Shown here one piece after another: positions 27,244 through 34,614 of a DNA stretch of 64,000 nt. Source of the stretch: JAEXOD01 sp963667875 (GTDB lineage Bacteria; Bacteroidota; Ignavibacteria; Ignavibacteriales; Melioribacteraceae); assembly GCA_963667875.2 (NCBI GenBank), contig CAXXGC010000009.1:682001-746000 (forward strand). The letters are read 5' to 3'. Positions within the stretch are counted from its first letter, which is position 1. Each line of letters starts with the position of its first letter. The notes below the pieces were generated by a model. That model was not told the DNA's origin. It saw nothing but the letters and a program-made list of their open reading frames with translations, and did no database searches. A program made the position numbers and the translations under genes.

Positions 27244-27450
27244 ATGGATATTAAAATACCAGACATGAACTATAAATTTACAAGCAACGAAGAACCAACT
27301 GATGAACAATTAGCTCAAATAATGCGTGAGGTTGGTGATGATGCACGTGAAAAAACAGCTAGGTTAAAAAACGAATTGTACAAAAAAATTAAACATGAAG
27401 TTAAGGAAGTTAGAAAAAAAAGAAGTGAAGAGCAGCGGATAAAAGAATGA
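27244..27450 (+). CDS. Antitoxin-like partner of a zeta-type toxin
   Basis: 68 aa, highly charged and helical, rich in Lys/Glu in the C-terminal half (KIKHEVKEVRKKRSEEQR). Its stop overlaps the start of the toxin-like gene (ATGA), the arrangement of a type II toxin-antitoxin pair. No family motif was recognised, so the antitoxin label comes from position, size and composition. It appears intact although its partner is broken. Confidence 0.55.
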   Translation: MDIKIPDMNYKFTSNEEPTDEQLAQIMREVGDDAREKTARLKNELYKKIKHEVKEVRKKRSEEQRIKE

Positions 27451-28029
27451 AAAAGCCTACTTTGATAATTATTGCCGGCCCCAACGGTTCCGGTAAAACC
27501 TCCGTAACAGGAAAGATATTAAAACACGAATGGGTTACAGATTGTACTTATATTAATCCTGATAATATAGCAAAAGATGTGTTTGGTGTCACCCGAAGCA
27601 GTTCTAAAGGCAGTTAATTAAGCAAAAGAAGCTAGATATAACCTTTTGGCACAAAAGAAAAGTCTAATATTTGAAACCGTTTTTTCCTCATCAGAAAAAT
27701 TAGATTTTTTAGAACAGGCAAAACACGAGGGATATTTTATTCGTCTTTTTTTTGTTGGCACAGATAGCCCCGTTATTAATGCGGCACGAATAGCTATTAG
27801 GGTTCTTGAAGGCGGACATGATGTTCCTATATCTAAAATTATCAGCAGGTATAGTAAATCAATAGCAAATTGTGCTTTTATTGCTAAGACCGTTGATAGG
27901 CTTTATGTTTACGATAACTCGGTTGAAAATGAAGACCCTAAATTACTTTTTAGATTTGTAGACGGTAAGGTTGGAAAAGTTTATACTAAAATAAATGACT
28001 GGGCCAAGGAAATATATGAAAATGGATAA
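27447..28029 (+). pseudogene. Broken zeta-toxin-like P-loop kinase
   Basis: Begins MKKPTLIIIAGPNGSGKTS with an intact Walker A motif, then INPDNIAKDVFG, after which the frame is lost near 27588. The expected continuation SPEAVLKAV resumes one frame over, meets an in-frame TAA at 27619-27621, and then reads on as AKEARYNLLAQKK, IFETVFSSSEKLDFL, FVGTDSPVINAARIAIRV and GGHDVP to the stop at 28027-28029. So one frameshift and one nonsense codon separate two otherwise recognisable halves. Family: zeta-toxin/UDP-GlcNAc-kinase-like P-loop proteins. Probably inactive unless both are sequencing errors. Confidence 0.8.
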
Positions 28030-28052
28030 TATACTGCCTAATTCGGGGGTTA

Positions 28053-28199
28053 GTGTACACCAAATTAGCTCATGTACACTCGTTGCGGTTAGAACATCAT
28101 GATGAGGAACAATTGTTTTTTTATTGTGCATATCTTATTCTTTTACAACAACTTGCAGGTTCTAGAAGACGGTTATACAATGTAAGGATTAAAAAATAA
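28053..28199 (+). CDS. Short unrecognised frame at the left element boundary
   Basis: 48 codons from a GTG, reading VYTKLAHVHSLRLEHHDEEQ, a hydrophobic middle, then RRRLYNVRIKK, and ending 19 bases before a terminator hairpin like the one after the integrase. It may be the 3' remnant of a gene from an older related element. No homology recognised and weak support as a gene. Confidence 0.2.
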   Translation: MYTKLAHVHSLRLEHHDEEQLFFYCAYLILLQQLAGSRRRLYNVRIKK

Positions 28200-28218
28200 T
28201 TGAAACCAAAATTGGAAG

Positions 28219-28240
28219 CCGAGTTCATACTCGGTTTTTT
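28219..28240 (+). terminator. Intrinsic terminator, near-copy of the integrase terminator
   Basis: CCGAG/CTCGG stem with loop TTCATA followed by T6. The same hairpin and loop recur at 53812-53835, right after the integrase. Confidence 0.75.
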
Positions 28241-28307
28241 ACATTTAAATAGTGTCCTAACGTGGTGGAAAAAGGTGTTAACTGAGGTCATTTAGGGGCA
28301 AAAAAAA

Positions 28308-28329
28308 GGCTAAAACCGAAGTTTTAGCC
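28308..28329 (-). terminator. Intrinsic terminator, originally downstream of tRNA-Ser
   Basis: On the minus strand GGCTAAAAC, a 4-base TTCG loop, and GTTTTAGCC are followed by T7, a textbook intrinsic terminator. A variant with a longer loop lies at the matching place beside the intact tRNA-Ser (about 53927-53956), so this is the old or duplicated tRNA terminator at the left end of the element. Confidence 0.75.
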
Positions 28330-28339
28330 GTCTTTTTTA

Positions 28340-28363
28340 CTATGGCGGAGAGTCAGGGATTCG
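28340..28363. repeat. attL: 24-bp direct repeat, orphan tRNA-Ser 3' end
   Basis: Identical to 53967-53990. It carries the tRNA acceptor end (TGGCGGAGAG) and part of the T arm, then diverges into element sequence. Confidence 0.9.
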
Positions 28364-28420
28364 CCGCTTACCCTAAAAAACCGCGTTTTTATGCAAAATT
28401 TAGCACTTTTTGGAGTTTGA

Positions 28421-28440
28421 TGTCCTAAAAGTGTCCTACA
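28421..28440. promoter_or_regulatory. Arm-type integrase site candidates, left end
   Basis: Two direct copies of TGTCCTAm start at 28421 and 28432, 11 bp apart. The same motif recurs three times at 11-bp spacing at the right end (53848, 53859, 53870) and once outside the left end (28253). The 11-bp phasing places all copies on one face of the helix, as for tyrosine-recombinase arm sites. Confidence 0.6.
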
Positions 28441-28477
28441 GGCCAAAAATCATTAAAAAAAATTCAAAATATCGGGT

Positions 28478-28511
28478 TTATCATTAACTTATATTAGTTA
28501 ATGCTTGATAA
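28478..28511. promoter_or_regulatory. Nested palindrome, possible operator
   Basis: TTATCA-TTAACT, a 6-base centre, AGTTAA, a 3-base offset, then TTGATAA. Located in the 730-bp noncoding left end (28030-28761), upstream of the first element gene. Two copies of GTTTATACTAT (28583 and 28679) lie further in. These could bind an element regulator such as the excisionase-like protein. Confidence 0.4.
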
Positions 28512-28761
28512 GCCTAAAAAGGGGATTAATAAAATAAATATAAATATTTTTAGCCTCTAATTTGACTTTATATGGGATAATAGTTTATACTATGTATGAG
28601 GGAATTAATTTATAAAAACCATTGGAAACGGAAAATTATAAAAAATGATTAACTCGCCTTGATTTAATAGGGTGAAATGTTTATACTATATATATCAAAC
28701 AGCATGACAACTCTACAACGTAGCCTTCGGGCAATATCAACACATTTATAGGTACAATAAA

Positions 28762-29046
28762 ATGAAACAATTTATTACGAAAGATTTTTATCTATCTGGA
28801 TTCCTGGTATGTAAAGGATATCAGATGATAGATAATATAAGAGAAGACGGCTTCACGATGTTTTCCTTCACAGATAGTCCTGAACTTAAAAAACTTGTAA
28901 CTCAGTACTATCTCAGCCAAGCCTTAGTCGATCCGGCAGTTTACGGAATGACTTTAAGACAACTAAAGGGTGTAATGCACTCTTCAGTATCAACACAAAA
29001 TCAGGTAGTTAACAATGGAATTAATAACAGAAAAGGTACAAAATGA
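28762..29046 (+). CDS. DUF5659-like small protein
   Basis: 94 aa. ITKDFYLSGFLVCKGYQM, FTDSPELKKLVTQYYLS and the terminal LRQLKGVMHS match the pattern of DUF5659, small proteins common on plasmids, phages and islands next to replication genes. It overlaps the primase-helicase start by 32 bases, which suggests translational coupling. Function unknown. Confidence 0.65.
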   Translation: MKQFITKDFYLSGFLVCKGYQMIDNIREDGFTMFSFTDSPELKKLVTQYYLSQALVDPAVYGMTLRQLKGVMHSSVSTQNQVVNNGINNRKGTK

Positions 29047-31630
29047 TTATAACATATTTTCTTTCATAAAAGAAAATGTAAAAATAGAAGAAGCCGCAAA
29101 ACTTCTCGGCTTAAATTTAGAAAAATCAGGTAATTCATATCAAGGAGAATGTCCAACCGGACATCCGTCTACAGGCAAAAAATGTTTCAGTATTGAAAGC
29201 ACCAAACAATACTTTCGTTGCTTCAATTGTGAAACAAGCGGAGATGTAATTACCTTAGTAGAGATAACAAAAAAACTTTCTCCGAGCGAAGCTGCCTCAT
29301 GGTTGATAAAAGAATTTAACCTTGAGGATAAAATCGGTAAGCTTACATTTCCGTTCAAAAAAAGCACACCTGTACAATTAAAAGAGCTTGAATCCCAAAG
29401 AATTAAGAGTAAACTCTACCAATCCGCACTTGAATGGATGAAACCACTGCTTTATAATGAAGAAGGGGTTGCGGAACTCGAATATCTTACGAAACAAAGA
29501 AAATACGAATACCAAGCCTTACAAAAAAGTGATTGGTGTTACTTTCCTGTAACTTCGAAAATAAGAGAGTATTTACTAAACAAATATCCTAAACATACTG
29601 AGTTGATCCATGATTTGTCATTACACGGGTTTACTGGGGAAAGGATGCACCTTGCAATACCTTATCATAATAGTGAGGGTCTTATTACGGGTTTCCTTAA
29701 ACGGGCAATACGACCTGAAGGAATTTCATTTACCGATAGTAAAGGTAAAGAACAGAAAGATGTCAGGTGGGACAGTACGGTTGGCATCCAGAAAACAGAT
29801 TTATTTAATATTTACAACTGTAAGGGTAAGGAAGACCTTTTGATAGTAGAAGGATATCCCGATGTTGTTATCATGTCAGCTATGGAATTGGACAACATTG
29901 CTGCAATCGGGCAGGGTTGTTTGGCTTTGTCGCATCTTGAGGCAATGGCAAAATTCGGAGTTAAGAATGTCACTATCTCATTTGATAATGATAAATCTGG
30001 ACCCGGAAATACAGAAAAAGCCGTTATGTTGTTGCTTAAGGAATCTCAAATATCACCTTATGTACTTGAACCGACATTACTTGGCTCTCATAAAGATCCC
30101 GATGAATATGTAGTAACACACGGACTGGAGAGTTTTAAGGGACTACTTAAAAAAATAGAGCTGGGTGGGTTATGGTTGTGTAAGCGGAAAACGAAAGACC
30201 TATCCACTCTTGATCCAATAGAAACTGAACGTGTCCTGCTGGAGTGTATAGACATTGCTCTACTTATAAAAAATCCTATTCACGAAGGTCAGATTGTAAA
30301 ATATATTAAAAATGCTTTTAACCTCACGGAAAAAGAAATCTCGAAGCTACTCAAGCAAAAGAAGGATGAAAGTTATGTGGGTTCTTACAAACAAATAAAA
30401 TACAATGAAAACAACAGATACTTTCCTTTTATCGAGCAAGGGACAAACGCATATGCTTATTATGATCAAATAAAAGATACAGTCCATCTTGGGGTAGGCA
30501 AAGATATTCTTTCTTCAATATTAGCATCAGCAGGACAAAACCTACCTGATCCGCTTAGTGTATTAACGGCAACATTTGATGTTCATAATAACAAACGCAT
30601 AGATTTTGAAAAAGAAATATTTAACTTCTTTGTCCCATCTGAGTACATGTTGTATGAAAAGACAGGGAATAAAATAAATCCCAAATACGAATTTAGTGGG
30701 ATATACAAATTGCTTAGCAATCTGATACCCAATTACCGAGAACGTAAGTTATTTATTAACTGGCTTGCCGGAATAATGCAGACAAGAGATAAACAATTAA
30801 CCGCATGGGTTTTCAAAGGAGTTCAGGGAGCAGGTAAAGGATTATTACTCACACACGTGTTAAAAAAACTGTTGGGGCGGAAACAGGCTATCCAAGTAGA
30901 GGATGCTCAGTTAAAAAACGAATTTAACCCATGGTTACAAAACTCTATGCTAATCGCATTTAACGAAGTGGCAAGAGATAATAGTTCAAGGAATATGATA
31001 AACTCTAAACTGAAAGCAATTATCACCGATGAGGAGATACAGATTAACGAAAAGAATGTAAAAGCATTTTACCTGACGAACTATGTAAACTGTTTGTTTT
31101 TTAGTAATGAAAATGTTCCCATATTTATTGAACAGGGGGACAGACGATTTAATGTGGTTCTGACCGGCGGAAATCTAAATCAATTTGATTGGTTCGAGAA
31201 GGATGCTATTGGATTTATTGCGGGTTTAGAAAAAGAAGTCCCTGCATTTGCACAATTCCTGATGAATTGGAATTATGATGATTTAGCAGCAAAAAGAGTA
31301 TTCAGCAACTCGGCAAAACAAACCATGATATCTTCAGCAATGAATAGATTTGAGGAGTTCGTACACAAACTAAAAACCCAAGATATTCCATGGTTTGAAG
31401 AACAGATAAACAACAATAGCCCCTTTAATAAGTTCAATTTGGAAACTGAAATTAAAGCCAAGCGTATGCGTAAGGACAAATTATTAGAATTATTTATGGG
31501 GATCTATGACGATACGAAAATAACTAAGGTACCATTTGGTAAGAAAATGAATGAATATGGTGTACAATCTTTAAGAACATCTATTCCGGGTAATGTGAAT
31601 ATAAAAGACAACTATTACTCTTGGGAGTGA
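29015..31630 (+). CDS. Primase-helicase (CHC2 zinc finger, Toprim, D5/DUF5906-type ATPase)
   Basis: 871 aa replication protein. Seen in order: CHC2-type zinc finger near residues 46-72 (Cys46, His50, Cys69, Cys72, with GECPTGH and FRCFNCETSGD); Toprim catalytic region (LLIVEGYPDVVI near 275-285 and SFDNDKSG near 322); and a C-terminal SF3/D5-like helicase with Walker A GVQGAGKG near residue 605 and Walker B-like MLIAFNEVARD. The architecture is that of plasmid and phage satellite primase-helicases that open and prime an origin. The iteron-like array directly after the gene is the likely target. This gives the element the means to replicate after excision. Confidence 0.88.
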   Translation: MELITEKVQNDYNIFSFIKENVKIEEAAKLLGLNLEKSGNSYQGECPTGHPSTGKKCFSIESTKQYFRCFNCETSGDVITLVEITKKLSPSEAASWLIKEFNLEDKIGKLTFPFKKSTPVQLKELESQRIKSKLYQSALEWMKPLLYNEEGVAELEYLTKQRKYEYQALQKSDWCYFPVTSKIREYLLNKYPKHTELIHDLSLHGFTGERMHLAIPYHNSEGLITGFLKRAIRPEGISFTDSKGKEQKDVRWDSTVGIQKTDLFNIYNCKGKEDLLIVEGYPDVVIMSAMELDNIAAIGQGCLALSHLEAMAKFGVKNVTISFDNDKSGPGNTEKAVMLLLKESQISPYVLEPTLLGSHKDPDEYVVTHGLESFKGLLKKIELGGLWLCKRKTKDLSTLDPIETERVLLECIDIALLIKNPIHEGQIVKYIKNAFNLTEKEISKLLKQKKDESYVGSYKQIKYNENNRYFPFIEQGTNAYAYYDQIKDTVHLGVGKDILSSILASAGQNLPDPLSVLTATFDVHNNKRIDFEKEIFNFFVPSEYMLYEKTGNKINPKYEFSGIYKLLSNLIPNYRERKLFINWLAGIMQTRDKQLTAWVFKGVQGAGKGLLLTHVLKKLLGRKQAIQVEDAQLKNEFNPWLQNSMLIAFNEVARDNSSRNMINSKLKAIITDEEIQINEKNVKAFYLTNYVNCLFFSNENVPIFIEQGDRRFNVVLTGGNLNQFDWFEKDAIGFIAGLEKEVPAFAQFLMNWNYDDLAAKRVFSNSAKQTMISSAMNRFEEFVHKLKTQDIPWFEEQINNNSPFNKFNLETEIKAKRMRKDKLLELFMGIYDDTKITKVPFGKKMNEYGVQSLRTSIPGNVNIKDNYYSWE

Positions 31631-31631
31631 T

Positions 31632-31943
31632 AGGACAGGGTACAGACAGGATCAGGACAGGGTTGGTTTTGAGAAATAAGGCTTAAAACCTACTCAAACT
31701 GGTTGTTTTTTGAGAAAAACGAACTCAGGACAGGGTAGACAGGAAGGACAGGGATTATTAGACTATTAATGAAAAAAATAAATAATATAGAGAATAGATA
31801 TATATTAATATTTTCCCCCGCAGGAGTTGTAGAACCCTGTCTACCCTGTCTAACCCCGTCCTAGCCCTAAATAACCCTGTTTTTGTGATATTTGAGCTAA
31901 AAACCAATATCTAACCCTGTCCTAAGGACAGGGAAAGACAGGG
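31632..31943. other. Iteron-like array, candidate replication origin
   Basis: GGACAGGG occurs at 31633, 31655, 31728, 31746 and 31926, with near copies (GACAGG) at 31645, 31738 and 31937. The inverse CCCTGTC occurs at 31835, 31844 and 31915, with variants at 31854 and 31875. The two orientations flank a strongly AT-rich stretch (about 31754-31812). A perfect palindrome CCCTGTCCT-A-AGGACAGGG spans 31915-31933. Location just after the primase-helicase and this layout fit a theta-type or satellite origin. No replication initiator other than the primase-helicase is evident. The spacer 31631-32073 has no gene. Confidence 0.7.
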
Positions 31944-31984
31944 ATGAACAAAAATGTAGGGATATGGGGGCTCGAGTTGGGCTA

Positions 31985-32052
31985 GGCACAACAAAGCACG
32001 CCCTATCAAGCAGGTTAGCATTATAAACAAGGGGCACAACAAAACACGCCCC
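31985..32052. repeat. Repeated GGGC-acaacaaa-GCCC hairpin elements
   Basis: GGCACAACAAAGCACGCCC (31985-32003) and a 22-bp version with GGGGC/GCCCC ends (32031-32052) precede the gene at 32074. A third partial copy, GGGGCACAACAAAACCCA, lies at 32563-32580 before the gene at 32699. Each can fold as a hairpin with an A-rich loop just before a small gene, so they may be leader RNA elements. Confidence 0.5.
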
Positions 32053-32073
32053 ACAAAATAGAGGTAATAGAAA

Positions 32074-32511
32074 ATGTTAGATTTAGAAAAGATATTAAAA
32101 GCGGAACCAACTCTAAGCCCAAACGGGATAGAGCCTGCACGAACTGACGAAAAATTTGATGCAGAGGATGAATCACAAATTTATGTACGTTGTGATGACG
32201 ACATACAAAAACAGATTGAGATGTGTGTGCATTGGTTGAGAAACAAACCACGAATTAAAACCATAAATCCAAAAGTTAGTGACAGCGGAATTAGACAAGC
32301 AATAAGACGGGAACATAAAGTCTATGTTTCAAATAAAGCTGTTTTAGAAGCAGCTAAGATTCTAGAAATACCTTACAAGCATAATCCGTATGCGATGTTT
32401 GCTTTGTCAACGAAGATACTGGGTTTAAGAGAAATTTTAATGGCTCAAAAAAAAGTTTATTCAGTACCGAAAGTTAAACAAGCCTACGCTCCACGCAATG
32501 GAGGGTACTAA
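32074..32511 (+). CDS. Hypothetical protein of the element, 145 aa
   Basis: Acidic N terminus, then a basic helical part (CVHWLRNKPRIKTINP, SGIRQAIRREHKVYVSNKAVLEAAKIL) that could contain a helix-turn-helix. GAGG precedes the ATG by about nine bases. It follows the origin-like region, so a replication or copy-control role is possible. No family recognised. Confidence 0.55.
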   Translation: MLDLEKILKAEPTLSPNGIEPARTDEKFDAEDESQIYVRCDDDIQKQIEMCVHWLRNKPRIKTINPKVSDSGIRQAIRREHKVYVSNKAVLEAAKILEIPYKHNPYAMFALSTKILGLREILMAQKKVYSVPKVKQAYAPRNGGY

Positions 32512-32650
32512 CACAAGCATGCGCTGCGGCAATTACAGTGGGACAAATAGGCTGGTGCTTGTGGGGCACAACAAAACCCAACCCTACTCCCCAGCGCTTA
32601 ATAATAACTCCCTTGGGAAAATTTACCCTGGGAGCGGATGAATATTAATC

Positions 32651-32678
32651 GGTGTGCGAGACCTTTGGTCCGTACACC
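32651..32678 (+). promoter_or_regulatory. Structured leader hairpin
   Basis: GGTGTGCGAGACC, TTT, GGTCCGTACACC: an imperfect 12-13 bp stem located 20 bases before the ATG at 32699, preceded by a second short inverted repeat (CTCCC...GGGAG, about 32609-32635). Possibly an attenuator or translational control element. Confidence 0.4.
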
Positions 32679-32698
32679 ACTTCTTTTGAGGTTAAACA

Positions 32699-32938
32699 AT
32701 GAGCAAAAAACACAACTACCCGGTCTCTCGCAAGGCAAGAGACGTTTCATATAGTAAAAGCTATAAGTTATACCATGCTGTAGGCGAGGATAGGCTGAAA
32801 GCTCTCTTCGCCAAGCATGGCATGTACATATCTGCAAAAATTTTAAGCGAAGAGCTTGGTGAGGAAGTGAGCCCTTATGTTGTGAGGCATACTAGAACTA
32901 AGTATAATCTGCAAGGCAAACTCAACTTGGAGGATTAA
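32699..32938 (+). CDS. Small basic protein with possible helix-turn-helix
   Basis: 79 aa, basic. GMYISAKILSEELGEEVSPYVVRHTRTKY resembles a two-helix DNA-binding unit followed by a basic strand, and the N terminus is Lys/Arg/Ser-rich. GAGG precedes the ATG. Likely a DNA-binding regulator of the element, by inference from composition and motif only. A minus-strand frame over the same bases is a shadow. Confidence 0.5.
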   Translation: MSKKHNYPVSRKARDVSYSKSYKLYHAVGEDRLKALFAKHGMYISAKILSEELGEEVSPYVVRHTRTKYNLQGKLNLED

Positions 32939-32952
32939 GGTTCCATAACCTA

Positions 32953-33141
32953 CTACTGTCTTTTGAGCCGGGAATATGACTTTTTTATTGAATAGCCAGG
33001 TTTGTTGAACATGCTGTAGTTGTAGTTATTCTGTTTGTAAGTACCTTTAAGCTTCAAAATATTAGGCGATGAGAGGTCTAGATCTAAATCAATAACAAAA
33101 GTAGTACTGCTTGTTTTATTCGAATTATTACTTTTAGCCAT
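32953..33141 (-). CDS. Small basic hypothetical protein, 62 aa
   Basis: Start at 33141 (MAKSNNSNKTSS), preceded by GGAG at a good distance; the ATG at 33153 overlaps that site. Polar, Asn/Ser/Lys-rich, with one predicted beta-hairpin (TFVIDLDLDLSS) and a basic C terminus. Convergent with the previous gene, 14 bases between stops. No family recognised. Confidence 0.45.
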   Translation of the reverse strand: MAKSNNSNKTSSTTFVIDLDLDLSSPNILKLKGTYKQNNYNYSMFNKPGYSIKKSYSRLKRQ

Positions 33142-33222
33142 ATAAAACTCCATTTCGATGTGTTTTCAAGTATTAAAACGTTGTTGAAATAAACTTGCTT
33201 TCAGAATTTTAATATTAAGGAT

Positions 33223-33324
33223 TTAATTTTTAATGTGCAAGAGATTTTCATTAAACAATTCAGGTTTTATTTCCTTCAATTTCATAATAGCTTCATCATG
33301 TGATTTAAGGTTAAATTCTTTCAT
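33223..33324 (-). CDS. Possible micro-protein, 33 aa
   Basis: Reads MKEFNLKSHDEAIMKLKEIK and then PELFNENLLHIKN, an amphipathic helical peptide with sensible amino acid use. The ribosome site is weak. Offered only as a candidate in the 560-bp stretch 33142-33699, whose other content is the hairpin region at 33542-33611 and the terminator at 33665-33686. Confidence 0.25.
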   Translation of the reverse strand: MKEFNLKSHDEAIMKLKEIKPELFNENLLHIKN

Positions 33325-33541
33325 AGTATGTAAGTTTTAATTAAAGAGAAGCATCAGCTTCTCCTACATAGCTGTGAATACAAAAATACATTTTGTACTG
33401 ATATTAAAAAGGCTTACATAAAATGGCTATATTTGAATCAAACTTATCTAGCAAAATAAAGTAACAGCTTATAAATAAAATCGTGAGTTTTTTGACCCAA
33501 ATCCATCATGGAGGGTTTTCTCTTACCCACCCCCGCCAAAG

Positions 33542-33611
33542 ATGGGACCCTAGTCCATAATTCTCAAACAGATACGAGGGCACCCGTTTATTTAGGTACC
33601 CCCGTCTGTTT
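33542..33611. other. GC-rich double hairpin, possible structured RNA or transfer origin
   Basis: Hairpin A at 33542-33558 (ATGG-AC/GTCCAT with one bulged G and a 4-base loop). Hairpin B at 33566-33611 pairs AAACAGA..CG.GGG.ACC with GGT..CCC.CG.TCTGTTT around a 10-base AT-rich loop, giving about 15 base pairs. The segment is much richer in G+C than its surroundings and holds no gene. The long imperfect inverted repeat is reminiscent of plasmid oriT stems, but no nick site can be identified. Confidence 0.45.
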
Positions 33612-33664
33612 CCAAATACAATTTTTTTATTTGAAAAAATTTTACAATACTTATAAAGCAAAAT

Positions 33665-33686
33665 AGCCGCCCAATAATGAGCGGCT
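33665..33686 (-). terminator. Putative terminator of the split T9SS gene
   Basis: AGCCGC/GCGGCT stem with a 10-base loop, 14 bases past the stop of the minus-strand gene fragment. The T tract is short (ATTTTG). Confidence 0.5.
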
Positions 33687-33699
33687 CTGTAATTCTTTT

Positions 33700-34614
33700 C
33701 TATTTTAACAATAAAAGTTTTTTCGTTTGACTAAAAGTGCCAGATTCAAGCCTATAAAAATAAGTTCCTGATGAAAGTTTAGAACCATCAAAATTCACTT
33801 CATAAGTACCAGCCTTAATATTGGTATTTATAATCTGTTTTACTTTTTGACCAAGCATATTAAATACGGAAATATTTACTAGTCCATCTACAGGGATAGC
33901 ATATTTGATTTTTGTTACAGGATTAAATGGATTTGGGAAGTTTTGGAATAAAGCAAATTCTTTTGGTAATGAGTTAACTTCCATCTGAATTTGTTTTGAA
34001 TAAGTAAATTTACCATCATTATCAACTTGCTTGAGACGATAGAAATAATTACCCGGTGAAACAGATTCGTCAATAAATGAATATACTTTTGGAGAGTTAC
34101 TGTTTCCGTGTCCGACAACAAAACCAATATCATGCCATTGACTTGAATTTGCTAACTTCTTTTCAATATTGAACCCATAGTTATTTACCTCAGTAATTGT
34201 TTTCCAAGACAAAGTAACCTCCATACTATTAGAAACTGTTGCACTAAATGAATTTAATTCAACGGGCAATGGGTTCCCGTTACTTGAAGTTCCAATGGTA
34301 AATTCAGAAAAGGAATCAAAGGTAATGGTGCTTACAAAATATCCGTCCTGAATTATTCCCCCAATATTTACCCAAGTATCACCGGAATTGGTCCTTTTGA
34401 GCCAAACTAATTTTGATGGGTCTGTTACACCTGCTAAGGCAGATAGCGGAATTTGAATTACCCCGTTGAAAAAACCTATTGAAGGGGATGAGATGACCCA
34501 ATAATATTGCCCAACACTAACTACACCTTCAGGCATCCCACCGCTTTGAGGAGCTTCATAAGGATAATATGTTACGGTTATTACATCAGCAGCAAGTATA
34601 AACCCAGAAAAATC
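33700..34614 (-). pseudogene. C-terminal part of a T9SS surface protein, cut off by an IS
   Basis: Continuous frame from the IS boundary at 34614 to the stop at 33700. It starts with the Ser-Gly-Phe-Ile-Leu junction codons, then AADVITVTYYPYEAPQSGG, a beta-sandwich, the VELNSFSATVSNSMEVTLSWKT block shared with the gene at 25.8 kb, and a sorting domain (NFPNPFNPVTKIKYAIP, ending KKLLLLK). Restoring the sequence without the IS and one copy of the 8-bp duplication joins this frame directly to the gene fragment at 35946-38212. An internal ATG at 34536 could start a separate product, but it would lack a signal peptide and could not be exported. Confidence 0.85.

Noticed and set aside
31632..31943. 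GGACAGGG repeats as CRISPR repeats
   Set aside because: Unit is only 8 bp, spacing irregular and both orientations occur; fits iterons better.
32598..32837. 79-codon minus-strand frame over the leader of the gene at 32699
   Set aside because: No ribosome site, unlikely composition, overlaps a structured leader and the better plus-strand gene.
34536..34614. Separate gene starting at the internal ATG at 34536
   Set aside because: The frame is open up to the IS boundary and joins the other gene half exactly when the IS is removed.
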